Origin: Acidobacteriota bacterium
Lineage (GTDB): Bacteria > Acidobacteriota > Terriglobia > Acidiferrales > UBA7541
DNA: 64,000 bases
NCBI GenBank assembly: GCA_013289955.1
Contig: JABCYZ010000009.1
Location: 117,431 to 181,430, forward strand
Reading direction: 5' to 3'
The notes under the pieces were generated by a model. It had not been told where the DNA came from and did not search any database. It saw nothing but the letters and a program-made list of their open reading frames with translations. The position numbers and the translations under genes were made by a program. This document shows positions 26,106 to 35,778 of this stretch, in pieces. Every line of letters begins with the position of its first letter. The stretch's first letter is position 1.

Positions 26106-27656
26106 GTGAGCCTAACCGCTCCACCAGATCATCTTCATTCTCTCAGAGGCCTCGAAGGCCGCCGCAGCACGCGCATCGACCGCACTGTTCCGCTCGTTGT
26201 GCTCGGCCAGACCAAAACTGGACTTTCTTTCCAGGAAAAGACATCAACGGTCAGCTTTAATCTTCACGGCTGCCGCTATCCCTCGCGCCATGAATTCCCT
26301 GTCGGAACTTCCGTCGGCCTTCGCGTTCTCCAGCCCGATGGCGAAACGATCTCTCCCGTCATTCGCGCCTTCGTAAAATCCGTCCATCCGCCCGCAAGTC
26401 CTCGCGAGCTCTTCCAGGTCGGCGTTGAACTGGAATCACCGGCGAATATCTGGAATCTTTCGCCCGCGCCACCCGACTGGAATCGTCTGCTCGGCGGCGG
26501 TACATCTTCTGCGGGTATGGCCACCGGGGTAGCTCCTGCGCTCGAGCCGCCGGCCGCCTCTCCTGATTTTCCGCCTTCTCTTGCGCCAGGTGCCGGCGCA
26601 ACCGAAGCGAGGACGAGCCAGGTAACGGAATTCCCGTCACCGTCTTCCGCCGCCGCGCAGCCTGGAAAAGAAGCCGCTCCTTCAAAACCGGAGCGGGTAG
26701 CCATCACGATCGACCAGCTCGTCGCCGCCATGCAAGGCAAGCTGCAGGCCGCCGCCGAAAAAGTGGTTCAGAACGCGCTCGCCGAGCATCTCGAGGAAGC
26801 CATCGACACGGCCCTTGCGCGGGTCGAAGGCGTCCGCGAACGAAATCTCCAGCAGCTGGGCGAATTTTCCGAGCAACGCATGGAATCGCTGATGCGCTCT
26901 TCCCGGGAAGAAATTCTCGGCCATCTCGAGTCGCGCCTCGGCGAAGTGCAAAGCCGCTGGGATGAGCAGCACAACGCCTACCGCGCGCAAGCCGAAGAAA
27001 TTGCCCAGCGCCTCGAGAAACTTTCCGCGGACATGCAGCGCAATCTCGCGGAATCGCAGAAATTCATCGAGAAAACCACTCGCGAAATCGAGCCGCAAAC
27101 ACGCGGCCGGCTTGACGAATCCCTCGGCCAGGCCACCGAACAGTTTGAAGCCTCCGCCGACCGCATCTCCGATCGCCAGCTTATTCGCGTGATGGAAGCC
27201 ACGCGCATGGTCACGCGCGAAGCCGCCGCCCAACTCGACGCCCGCGTCGCCGAATCCCGCGCGCTGCTGCACAGCGCTTCCAGCGCCACTCTGGAAGAGT
27301 TTCGCCGTCAAGCCGAAGTTCAAGTCGATCTGGCTATCTCGGAAACCACCGAGCGCGTCAGGTCCGCGCTCTCCGCTCTCGATGCCGAAAATCGCGCCGC
27401 CTGCGAAAATCGCCGCCGCGCCATGATCGAAGACGTCACCCGCACCACCGAACAATCCACCGAACAGTTCCGCACCGGCATCAAAGCCTTCCTCTATTCC
27501 TGCCTCGTCGCCGCCGTCGGCGCCGTCGACGAACACGCCAAAACCACTCTCGACGGCATGGTCAAGGACCCCATCGGCTCGCCGCGCACCATCGGCGATA
27601 TCACCGACATCAGCGAAATCACAAAAATTCCGCCCGACGACGAAAAGCCGAATTAG
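26106..27656 (+). CDS. PilZ-like domain protein with long coiled-coil region
   Basis: A 516-residue protein. The GTG start at 26106 has GGAGG 6 nt upstream. Residues about 15-110 look like a PilZ domain: RRSTRI fits the RxxxR c-di-GMP motif and SFNLHGCRY fits the (D/N)xSxxG strand in degenerate form. A Pro/Ala-rich linker runs to about residue 200. It is followed by about 280 residues of amphipathic heptads rich in Glu, Arg, Gln and Ala, without a transmembrane helix. The organisation suggests a cytoplasmic structural or signalling rod tuned by c-di-GMP. It follows pheA on the same strand but 130 nt away. Function is inferred. Confidence 0.82.
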   Translation: MSLTAPPDHLHSLRGLEGRRSTRIDRTVPLVVLGQTKTGLSFQEKTSTVSFNLHGCRYPSRHEFPVGTSVGLRVLQPDGETISPVIRAFVKSVHPPASPRELFQVGVELESPANIWNLSPAPPDWNRLLGGGTSSAGMATGVAPALEPPAASPDFPPSLAPGAGATEARTSQVTEFPSPSSAAAQPGKEAAPSKPERVAITIDQLVAAMQGKLQAAAEKVVQNALAEHLEEAIDTALARVEGVRERNLQQLGEFSEQRMESLMRSSREEILGHLESRLGEVQSRWDEQHNAYRAQAEEIAQRLEKLSADMQRNLAESQKFIEKTTREIEPQTRGRLDESLGQATEQFEASADRISDRQLIRVMEATRMVTREAAAQLDARVAESRALLHSASSATLEEFRRQAEVQVDLAISETTERVRSALSALDAENRAACENRRRAMIEDVTRTTEQSTEQFRTGIKAFLYSCLVAAVGAVDEHAKTTLDGMVKDPIGSPRTIGDITDISEITKIPPDDEKPN

Positions 27657-27758
27657 CAGACGGTCGCGGAGCGAGTTCTTCCTGGCTGCACGGCACTGCC
27701 GGGCCGGGCTTCTTCTGCCGGCTCCCCGTCTTCCGGAAGGAAAAAGTGCGGGAAATAT

Positions 27759-29180
27759 TTAGTTCAGGGGCGTGCCCAAACCGAATTCGCGATGCACGGT
27801 GATCAAGGCGGTCTTCGCCGCTTTTTCTTCGACGACGAATGAAATATTTGACTCCGAAGATCCCTGCGCAATCGCAATCAAGTTCACATTTTCACGGCCC
27901 AGGGCGTTGAACGTCCGCCCGGCCACTCCCGGCGTCCCGCGCATGTTCTCGCCCACTACGGCAACGATCGCGATATTGGAATCGACGGTGATGTGCTCCA
28001 CCTTCTCGTGCGCCAGATCCTGCCTGAACTCTTTTCTGAGCGCCTCGACCGTCCGCTGCGCGTCCACTGCCGACACAATGAAGCAAATGTCGTTCTGCGA
28101 TGAGGACTGCGAAATCAGCAGCACATTCGCACGCACTTCGGCGGTTGTCGAGAACGTCCGGCCCACAACGTCCGGCAATCCCACAATCCCCGGCCCGCCC
28201 ACGCTGATCAGTGCCACGTCCTGAATGGCCGTCAGCGCTTTGACGCCCCCGCCGATGCTGCGCCCTTCCGGCGTTATCTTCGTGCCCGGTCTCTCGGGTG
28301 CAAAGCTGTTGCGAATCCAGACCGGAATCGCCGCCTGCATCACGGGCTTTAAAGTCTTTGGGTGCAACACTTTCGCGCCAAAAAAAGCCAGCTCTGCCGC
28401 TTCGCGATAAGAAATCAAGGGAATCGTTCGCGCTTCCGGGACGAGCCGCGGGTCAGCCGTCAGCACGCCATCCACGTCCGTCCAGATAATCACTTCGTCT
28501 GCATTCAGCGCCGCGCCCAGAATCGTCGCGGAATAATCGGAGCCGCCGCGGCCGAGCGTCGTCAATTTTCCTTCTGTTGTCGCGCCAAGAAAACCTGTCA
28601 CGACCGCGACGATTCCTCGCTCGATCATCGGGCGCAACCGCACCTCGCATTCTTCCTTGGTGCGGTCCATCAACGGTTCCGCGCCTCCGTGGAACGCGTC
28701 CGTAATAATCACCTCGGTCGCATCCACCGCTTCGCTCTCTAAGCCCAGCTCGCGCACCGCGCCCGCCACGAGCGGAGCCGACAGCCGCTCACCCAAGCTC
28801 GATATCGCGTCCAAGGTTCGCGGGGTCAGCTCCCGCAGCAACGCCGTCCCTTCAAACAACCTGCTCCCCTCGCCAAAAACTTCCTCGAGCTCTTCTCTGA
28901 TAGCGTTCCGCGCGGTCTCATCCCGCACGAGAGTACCGAGCGCCTGTTCATGCTGTGTGCGCAGCACGCCCAACACCGCCGCTCCCTCGCCGCTCTCCCC
29001 GGCCGCCGCCCGCCTCGCCGCTTCAATCAACCGGTTCGTCACTCCGCTCATCGCGGAAACGACGGCTACGCACGCTCCCTCACGCGCTCCCCCGGCGATG
29101 ATCTGCGCCGTCCTCGCCATGCAGGCCGCATCGCCGACCGACGTCCCGCCAAATTTCATCACCTGCAATCGCGCGCTCAT
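27759..29180 (-). CDS. lysC: Aspartate kinase
   Basis: A 473-residue monofunctional aspartokinase. The N-terminal amino-acid-kinase domain opens with VMKFGGTSVGDA and contains LGRGGSDYSATILGAALNAD. The C-terminal ACT tandem (about residues 320-473, for example LISQSSSQNDICFIV and IAQGSSESNISFVV) is the allosteric Lys/Thr-binding module. It phosphorylates aspartate as the first step to Lys, Thr and Met. At 473 residues it is the length of the LysC/ThrA-kinase type. The ATG has a GGAAG ribosome-binding site close upstream. It is convergent with the PilZ-like gene. Confidence 0.96.
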   Translation of the reverse strand: MSARLQVMKFGGTSVGDAACMARTAQIIAGGAREGACVAVVSAMSGVTNRLIEAARRAAAGESGEGAAVLGVLRTQHEQALGTLVRDETARNAIREELEEVFGEGSRLFEGTALLRELTPRTLDAISSLGERLSAPLVAGAVRELGLESEAVDATEVIITDAFHGGAEPLMDRTKEECEVRLRPMIERGIVAVVTGFLGATTEGKLTTLGRGGSDYSATILGAALNADEVIIWTDVDGVLTADPRLVPEARTIPLISYREAAELAFFGAKVLHPKTLKPVMQAAIPVWIRNSFAPERPGTKITPEGRSIGGGVKALTAIQDVALISVGGPGIVGLPDVVGRTFSTTAEVRANVLLISQSSSQNDICFIVSAVDAQRTVEALRKEFRQDLAHEKVEHITVDSNIAIVAVVGENMRGTPGVAGRTFNALGRENVNLIAIAQGSSESNISFVVEEKAAKTALITVHREFGLGTPLN

Positions 29181-29294
29181 TTCTTCCGGCCTTCCCCAGC
29201 TTCTTCTGGTTTTCTATTGCCAGTGTACCTTGAGTGTTGGCTGGATTCGCTCTGAGGAATTCCTCTGGTTGTCTGGCCGGGGAAGCGAGGCGAG

Positions 29295-31964
29295 CTAGGG
29301 CCGGTCCCAATCGAGGGCATAGATCTCCTGGATGCTGGCGTCGCGGACGACGAGCGGAGATTCGTCGGGGGCGAGGCCGCTCCAGTTGCCGAAGGCGCTG
29401 TCGGCGGCCTGAAAACCCTTCAGGCTGAAAATGCGCTCCAGTTTGCCGTTGCCGATCTGCACGCGGAAGTAGCTCTCCTGGTTATCGAGAATGCCGTCAA
29501 AATAGAGATAGCGGCCGTCGCCGGACCACGTCGGATACGCCACAAAGAGGCTGGCGAGCTCCGTCCATTTCTGCGTCGTGAAATCAAAAAGCATGAGCTT
29601 CAGGGAGTCCAGCGGGATGGCGGCGATGTAGCGCCCGTCAGGCGACCACCGCGGAGAATACAAACCGTCCGAGCCGGGCAGCTTCACCGGGTTTCGCGTC
29701 TTCAGGTCGAGAACGTAGACCGCGGACCCCTGATTGTTCAGCGAATTCTCCCCAAAGGCGAGTGATTTGCCGTCTGGCGACCAACTGGGATCCGCCGAGT
29801 TGGTCGTAGTTCGATAAATAAGCTCGGGCGAGCCCCCCTGCGCCGGAACCAAATAGATCTGCCACGGCTCGCCGGGCGGATGACCAAAGAAAGCGATCTT
29901 CCTGCCGTCGGGCGACCAGCGGGGCAAATAAGCGAGCATCGGCGGAAAAACCAGCTGGAGCTTTTGCGTTCCGTCCAATTTGCTGCGCCACATCGTGCCA
30001 TCGGATGCATCGTTGTAGGCGACCCACTCGCCGTCGCGAGAGAAGTCGAGCCCCATCGCGGAGATTCCCGAAAGGTAGGGCGCAAGTTGTTTGGAGGAGG
30101 CGTCGTAGCGCAACAACTCTCCACGAGGCTGCCAGCCCTGGACAAAGAGTTTCTTCCCGTCGCGGCTCGGAACGGGATTGCCGACATTCATCGGGCCGGT
30201 CGTCAACTCGACCGGCGGCTGGGGCGTGCCGCGGAGAAATCCGCCATGCTCGTTGATGACCCAGAGGTTCGCCGTACTGTCCCGCCGTGCCTGAAAAACA
30301 TAATACTTTCCGTCCAGAGTCCACCGGCCGCAGCATTCGTTGGGAGCGTCACTCCAACCGGGCAGCAAAAGATGGAGATTACTGCCGTCCGCAGAGGCTT
30401 CCCAGATCGCGCGGTTATTGGTCTTCGGATCGTTGACCGTAAAGCGCAACATCCGTCCGTCCGGCGACCACCGAATATCGCTGGCAGTTCCCCCCAGAAG
30501 CAGGAGCCGCCGCGGCTCGCCGCCATCGCGCTTGGCGAGGAAGATCTCATTCCCTTTGCAATAAGCGATCTGCTCCCCATCGGCCGACCAGGCCCCGGCG
30601 TGGCCCTCGAGGTCCCCCAGGCGCCGTGGCGAACCGCCCAGCACAGGGACGCTCCAGAGTGGGCCATCCAGAGAAGTTCCCCGCGCGGTATTCATCAAAA
30701 GCGCGGAACCATCGGAGGAAATGTCGAATACGCCTGAAAAGCCGGTGTTCTCGAGAGAATTCGGAACCGGAAAGGTATCGCCTCCGGTCACGGAAGTTTG
30801 CGCGAGGGCAGACTGCCCCTCGATGAAGTAGAGCCGCGAACCATCTGTGACCACATCGGATTTCGGCCGGTTCGTGTTGGTGAGTTGCACAGTGCGGAGC
30901 ACTCGCGGCGCCGCCACCGGGCGCGACGGTACGTACCCGAGAATTACGGCGAGGGTGATAAGCGCGCCGCCGACCAGCGCCCAGGTCTGCCATCGGGGAG
31001 AAGAATGCTTTTCCGGAACTTCCCGCACACCCGGCATGGCAACGCTGGCACCCGATTGTCCCAAGTCCAGATCGCGCTTCAGCCGCTTCAAGTCCGCACG
31101 AAGTTCCGCGGCTGTCTGGTAACGCAGAGGGAGATCTTTCTCGAGCGCCTTCGCCAGAATATTTTCCAGGCCCGCGGGCAAACTCGAATTCCGTTTCCTG
31201 GCGGGCGCAGCCGACGAATTCAGGATGCCGTCAAAAATCAAGGCGACGGCGGAGCCCCCAAAAGGAACCACGCCCGTGGCCATTTCATAGAGCACGACGC
31301 CCAGCGAAAAGAGATCCGTGCGCGCGTCCAGCTCCTGGCCGCGGGCCTGCTCCGGCGACATGTAGGCGACGGTGCCCACCGAGTTGCCCGGACTCGTGAT
31401 GAGACTGTCGTCCAGAACGTGACGGTGTGTCGGCATGGACAATTCGCCCGCAGACTCCGCTGACGGCTGCCGGTAGGCGGCAAATTTCGCCAGGCCGAAA
31501 TCCAGTATCTTTGCCGGTCCGCGATCCACCAGAAAAATGTTTGCCGGCTTGATGTCGCGGTGCACGACACCTTTGGCGTGCGCCGCTTCTAGCCCGTCGG
31601 CGATCTGAAGGCCCGTGTCCAGAAGCTCCGATATGTCGATGGACTTTTTAGCGATGCGGCGCTTCAGCGTCTGGCCCTCGAGCAGCTCCATCACGATGAA
31701 CGGGCGCCCTTCGAATTCCTCGATATCGTAAATGGTGCAGATATTCGGATGATTCAGGGACGAGGCCGTGCGCGCTTCACGCCGGAAACGTCCGATGGCC
31801 TGCGGGTCCTGGGAAATGTCTTCCGGAAGAAATTTCAGGGCGACATGGCGGCCGAGGCGCGTGTCCTCGGCCCTATAGACAACGCCCATGCCTCCGCCAC
31901 CAAGTTTTTCGAGGACGGTGTAATGGGAGACCGTGCGCCCGACAATAGAAGAAGTATCAGCCAC
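29295..31964 (-). CDS. Receptor-like serine/threonine kinase with TolB/WD40-type propeller
   Basis: An 889-residue transmembrane kinase. The kinase domain (about residues 15-290) has the glycine loop LGGGGMGVVY, Lys44, HRD with Asp137 and DFG with Asp155, so it should be active. A single transmembrane helix lies at about 326-345. The exported C-terminal half contains at least five WSPDG-type blades of a TolB/WD40-like beta-propeller, probably a protein- or ligand-sensing domain. The start is GTG with a weak GGGG ribosome-binding site. It is divergent from a GAF-sigma54 regulator, a possible but unproven target. Confidence 0.93.
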   Translation of the reverse strand: MADTSSIVGRTVSHYTVLEKLGGGGMGVVYRAEDTRLGRHVALKFLPEDISQDPQAIGRFRREARTASSLNHPNICTIYDIEEFEGRPFIVMELLEGQTLKRRIAKKSIDISELLDTGLQIADGLEAAHAKGVVHRDIKPANIFLVDRGPAKILDFGLAKFAAYRQPSAESAGELSMPTHRHVLDDSLITSPGNSVGTVAYMSPEQARGQELDARTDLFSLGVVLYEMATGVVPFGGSAVALIFDGILNSSAAPARKRNSSLPAGLENILAKALEKDLPLRYQTAAELRADLKRLKRDLDLGQSGASVAMPGVREVPEKHSSPRWQTWALVGGALITLAVILGYVPSRPVAAPRVLRTVQLTNTNRPKSDVVTDGSRLYFIEGQSALAQTSVTGGDTFPVPNSLENTGFSGVFDISSDGSALLMNTARGTSLDGPLWSVPVLGGSPRRLGDLEGHAGAWSADGEQIAYCKGNEIFLAKRDGGEPRRLLLLGGTASDIRWSPDGRMLRFTVNDPKTNNRAIWEASADGSNLHLLLPGWSDAPNECCGRWTLDGKYYVFQARRDSTANLWVINEHGGFLRGTPQPPVELTTGPMNVGNPVPSRDGKKLFVQGWQPRGELLRYDASSKQLAPYLSGISAMGLDFSRDGEWVAYNDASDGTMWRSKLDGTQKLQLVFPPMLAYLPRWSPDGRKIAFFGHPPGEPWQIYLVPAQGGSPELIYRTTTNSADPSWSPDGKSLAFGENSLNNQGSAVYVLDLKTRNPVKLPGSDGLYSPRWSPDGRYIAAIPLDSLKLMLFDFTTQKWTELASLFVAYPTWSGDGRYLYFDGILDNQESYFRVQIGNGKLERIFSLKGFQAADSAFGNWSGLAPDESPLVVRDASIQEIYALDWDRP

Positions 31965-32197
31965 TTGCCCCGAAGTTTACTCCAGCCCCTCGAGACGGGC
32001 AATCGCGCGAAATCCTGCTCTTTCGCGCCCGCCAACCGAAGATCTGTTCAGGGGGAGAGGGGCGGCTGAACAGAGGGACAGACGCTGCCCGTAACTGGCC
32101 CTCGCCCGGAATCTCTTCGCCGGCCTCGAAACTACCACGATTCTACTCGCTCGCCTCTGGTTGAGCCTCTGCCGAGCCGGGTGCTATTCTGATTTCT

Positions 32198-34342
32198 ATG
32201 GCGGATCCCGCTATCTTCCCGCCCGAACCAACGCCCGCTGCGCCACTCGAACATTCCAGGCGGCAGCTCGAAGCCTTGCTCGAAGTGGCCGAATCGATCG
32301 CGCAACATCGCGACCTTGCCGCACTTTTTCATGATCTTGCCGAGCGGCTTCATTCCGTCGTGGACTTCGATTTCCTCACGCTGGTGCTTCACGACCCTGA
32401 CCGCAACGTGATGCGGTTGCATATTCTCGAAACTCGGCTGCCAACGCCCGTCAAGACAGGAAGCGAAACGCCGGTCGACGGGCATCCCTCGGGCTGGGTC
32501 TGGCAATCGCAACAGGCTTTTGTCGTCACCGACACCGAAGAAGATCAACGCTTCCCCGATTTCCTGCATCGGCTGCGCGAGGTCGGCGTTCGCTCTTTGG
32601 CGATGGTTCCGCTGACAACGGCGCAGCACCGGCTCGGCGCGATGGGATTCGGACGGCTCGTACCGCAGGTCATCACCGATACGGAACTTCAATTCATGCA
32701 ACGCGTGGGCAGCCAGGTCGCTGTCGCCGTCGACAACGCGCTTAATTTCCAGACTTCCCAGGCCTACCAGATCCAGCTCGCCCGCGAACGCGACCGGCTG
32801 CAGGTTCTTCTCGACGTCAACAACATCCTCGTCTCCACGCGCGAGCTTACTGAACTCTTCCGTGGCATCGTCTCGTCTCTCGAAAAAGTGATTCATCACG
32901 ACTACACCAGCCTCGCTCTTCGCGAATCCGGCTCCGGCCTCCTGAAGATTCACGCGCTCGATTTTTCCAGCCGCCCCGGCTTCTTCGATCAGGAAATCAC
33001 CGTCCCGCTCGACACCACGCCGTCGGGCATCTGCTTTACCACCGCGCAGCCGCTCCTCGCCCGCGGCGCCGAGATCGATCGGTTCTCCAATGAAATTATC
33101 CGCGCCCTCCGGGCCGAGGGCGTGCAAACCATCTGCTGTGTTCCGCTCATCACCCAGGGCCGCACTTTCGGCACGCTCAATCTCGCCAGCCGCCGCGAGG
33201 ACGCTTTCCCGCACCAGGACGTGGAACTCCTCCAGCAAGTTGCCGCGCAAATTGCCATCGCGGTGGAAAACGCCCTGGCCTTCAAACAGATCGACAAGTT
33301 GAAAGACAAGCTTGCCGAGGAAAAGCTGTATCTCGAAGAAGAAATTCGCAGTGAATTCAATTTCGAGGAGATCATTGGCGACAGTCCGGCGCTGAAGCGC
33401 GCCCTTGCACAGGTCGAGCTCGTGGCTCCGGCAGGTACCGCTGTACTCGTCACTGGAGACACGGGCACAGGGAAGGAGCTGATTGCCCGCGCGATTCACA
33501 ATCTCAGCCCGCGGCGCGAGCGCACTTTCGTAAAGGTCAATTGCGCCGCCATCCCCAGCGGACTTCTCGAATCGGAGCTGTTCGGCCACGAGCGCGGCGC
33601 TTTCACCGGCGCTCTGACGCAAAAAATCGGCCGCTTCGAGCTCGCCGATCGCGGGACTCTTTTTCTTGATGAAGTTGCCGACCTGCCGCTTGAGCTGCAG
33701 CCCAAACTTCTGCGCGTCCTTCAGGAACAGGAGTTCGAACGCCTCGGCAGCAATCAGACGCAGCGCGTCGACGTGCGCATCGTGGCCGCCACGAACGGTG
33801 ATCTTGCGAAGCTCGTCGCGGAACGCGCCTTCCGCAGCGACCTCTACTACCGGCTCAACGTGTTTCCCATCCACATCCCCGCTCTGCGCGAGCGTCCGGA
33901 AGACATTCCTCTCCTGGTCCGCTATTTCGTGCAGAAGTTCAGCCGGCGGCTCAACAAGTCCGTCGCCTACGTTCCCGCGGAAGCCATGGACGCGCTCGTC
34001 GGCTACGCGTGGCCCGGCAACATCCGCGAACTGGAGAACTTCATCGAGCGCGCCGTGCTTCTCTCTCCCGGCAAGGAATTGCGCGTCCCTGTCTCCGAAC
34101 TGAAATCCGTCGCCCTCGCGGCCGCCGCGGGCGATGATTCCGCTCCAGCTTCTGCTTCCCCGACTTCCCCGGCCGTTTCTATTTCAACTCTCGAAGACGC
34201 CGAGCGCCAGCACATTCTCCGCGCACTGCGGCAAACCGAGTGGCGCATTGCCGGCCCAAAAGGCGCCGCCGCGATCCTCGGCATGAAGCGCACCACTCTC
34301 CAGGCACGCATGCGCAAACTCGGCATCCGGCGTCCGGTCTAG
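32198..34342 (+). CDS. Sigma54-dependent activator with two GAF domains (FhlA-like)
   Basis: A 714-residue bacterial enhancer-binding protein. Two GAF sensory domains (about residues 34-185 and 215-362) precede an AAA+ domain with Walker A GDTGTGKE (420-427), the sigma54-contacting GAFTGA loop (467-472) and Walker B LFLDEVAD. A Fis-type helix-turn-helix closes the protein (about 675-714, ILGMKRTTLQARMRKLGI). It lacks a receiver domain, so control is by ligand binding to the GAF domains. The order resembles FhlA/NorR-type regulators. Target promoters are not identified. Confidence 0.95.
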   Translation: MADPAIFPPEPTPAAPLEHSRRQLEALLEVAESIAQHRDLAALFHDLAERLHSVVDFDFLTLVLHDPDRNVMRLHILETRLPTPVKTGSETPVDGHPSGWVWQSQQAFVVTDTEEDQRFPDFLHRLREVGVRSLAMVPLTTAQHRLGAMGFGRLVPQVITDTELQFMQRVGSQVAVAVDNALNFQTSQAYQIQLARERDRLQVLLDVNNILVSTRELTELFRGIVSSLEKVIHHDYTSLALRESGSGLLKIHALDFSSRPGFFDQEITVPLDTTPSGICFTTAQPLLARGAEIDRFSNEIIRALRAEGVQTICCVPLITQGRTFGTLNLASRREDAFPHQDVELLQQVAAQIAIAVENALAFKQIDKLKDKLAEEKLYLEEEIRSEFNFEEIIGDSPALKRALAQVELVAPAGTAVLVTGDTGTGKELIARAIHNLSPRRERTFVKVNCAAIPSGLLESELFGHERGAFTGALTQKIGRFELADRGTLFLDEVADLPLELQPKLLRVLQEQEFERLGSNQTQRVDVRIVAATNGDLAKLVAERAFRSDLYYRLNVFPIHIPALRERPEDIPLLVRYFVQKFSRRLNKSVAYVPAEAMDALVGYAWPGNIRELENFIERAVLLSPGKELRVPVSELKSVALAAAAGDDSAPASASPTSPAVSISTLEDAERQHILRALRQTEWRIAGPKGAAAILGMKRTTLQARMRKLGIRRPV

Positions 34343-34388
34343 CGTCCTCGGGCCGCAAGACTCGCGCGACTTTTATCGGTTTTTTCAC

Positions 34389-34417
34389 TTGTCATTCTTC
34401 TATGCGGGGAGTACATT
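34389..34417 (+). promoter_or_regulatory. Candidate promoter of the dihaem cytochrome gene
   Basis: TTGTCA (34389-34394) and TACATT (34412-34417) are separated by exactly 17 nt, upstream of a GAGGT ribosome-binding site and the ATG at 34448. Confidence 0.55.
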
Positions 34418-34447
34418 CCGCTTCAACCAGCCACCAGCGAGGTCCCC

Positions 34448-35755
34448 ATGAAGCTACTTGCCGTCCTTTCCGTTTTTTTGTCTTTGGGTCTTCTTTCTTT
34501 CGCGCCACCTGTTTCCGAGGCTCCCACCGGTTTCGATAACAAGAGCAACGGTCTTGTCGACGACGCCACGCACACGACGGACCAAAACACGTTCGAAGAG
34601 GTCGAGCATCTCACCGACGGACTTGGTCCGCTTTACAACGCGCAATCCTGCCGCGAGTGCCACCAGAATCCCACCACCGGCGGCTCGAGCCAGGTTTCCG
34701 AACTGCGCGTCGGACACAAGGATGCCCACGGAGTGTTTCAAAATCCGGAAGTGCCCATCAATCACGGCGCAGAGATCATCAAAGGCCGCTCTTTGATCAA
34801 CGACCGCGCCATCTGTCCCAGCGGCGCTTTCCCCAGCTCGGAAATTCAGGAGCACGTCCCGGGCACCGAGACGATTCGCACGTTCCGGGTGTCGCTAAAT
34901 GTTCTGGGCGATGGGTTTGTCGAAGCGCTCTCGGACCAGACCTTGCTTGATCTGGCCAAGGATCAATGCAGGAAGAGTCAGGGAAAGATTTGCGGGCAGG
35001 CGCTCTACGTTCCTATCGTGGAAGCGCCGGGGAAAACCGCCGTGGGGCGCTTCGGCTGGAAAGACCAGCACGCCAGCCTTCTTTCCTTCTCGGCCGACGC
35101 CTATCTCAACGAAATGGGAATCACCAACCGCCTGCAGCCCGATGAAGTCACGAATATTTGCAACACCGCCACTGAACCCAACGACACGCCCGGCGCCGAC
35201 GGGCTCTCCGACATCGATCACTTCGCGAGGTTCATGCGCGCCTCGGAAGCGCCTGCGCGCGACGTTACGCTCTCAGCCGCCGCCGAAGCCAAACAGGGCG
35301 AGACGCTTTTCGGCAAAGTCGGCTGTGCCGCGTGTCATGTCGCGACGCTCACCACCGCGGCGGCCGGAACGGTAATCAACGGCGGGAACTTCACGATTCC
35401 GCCGGCACTCGGCGACAAATCGTTCCATCCCTATGGGGACTTTCTCCTGCATGACGTTGGCACGGGAGACGGCATCGTCCAGGCCACCGTCGAGCATTAC
35501 GGCAGGAAAATCGCCGCCCATCCCGACTTGATGATCTCTACTTTCCCCAAGTTTCACAGCACCGCCAACAAGATCCGCACCGCGCCGCTTTGGGGCGTAC
35601 GGCTGCATTCGCGGCTCATGCACGACGGGGCTTCGACGACTCTGACCGACGCCATTCGGCGGCACCGCGGCGAAGCCGCCCACGTCACCGATGAATTTGA
35701 AAGGTTGAAGCCCGCCGAGAAGAAGGCTCTGCTTGCTTTTTTGTTGTCTCTTTGA
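34448..35755 (+). CDS. DUF1111 di-haem oxidoreductase-like cytochrome
   Basis: A 435-residue exported protein. The signal peptide (MKLLAVLSVFLSLGLLSFA) is followed by two c-type haem sites, CRECH (Cys68-His72) and CAACH (about residue 294). The conserved stretches GADGLSDIDHFARFMR, HDVGTGD and RTAPLWGVRLHSRLMHDGAS are diagnostic of DUF1111, often called dihaem oxidoreductase and distantly related to dihaem peroxidase MauG. It is expected in the periplasm or at the outer surface and accepts or donates electrons; the substrate is unknown. It has its own candidate promoter and is convergent with the metallophosphoesterase gene. Confidence 0.92.
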   Translation: MKLLAVLSVFLSLGLLSFAPPVSEAPTGFDNKSNGLVDDATHTTDQNTFEEVEHLTDGLGPLYNAQSCRECHQNPTTGGSSQVSELRVGHKDAHGVFQNPEVPINHGAEIIKGRSLINDRAICPSGAFPSSEIQEHVPGTETIRTFRVSLNVLGDGFVEALSDQTLLDLAKDQCRKSQGKICGQALYVPIVEAPGKTAVGRFGWKDQHASLLSFSADAYLNEMGITNRLQPDEVTNICNTATEPNDTPGADGLSDIDHFARFMRASEAPARDVTLSAAAEAKQGETLFGKVGCAACHVATLTTAAAGTVINGGNFTIPPALGDKSFHPYGDFLLHDVGTGDGIVQATVEHYGRKIAAHPDLMISTFPKFHSTANKIRTAPLWGVRLHSRLMHDGASTTLTDAIRRHRGEAAHVTDEFERLKPAEKKALLAFLLSL

Positions 35756-35778
35756 CGATTGTTTGGGGGGATGCTGCT

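Noticed and set aside
26682..27536. A 284-codon minus-strand frame opposite the PilZ/coiled-coil gene
   Set aside because: Its Gly/Phe-rich composition is the mirror of Ala/Glu heptads; no start or homology.
32132..33874. A 580-codon minus-strand frame opposite the sigma54 activator
   Set aside because: It is antisense to a fully supported AAA+ regulator and has no motif of its own.
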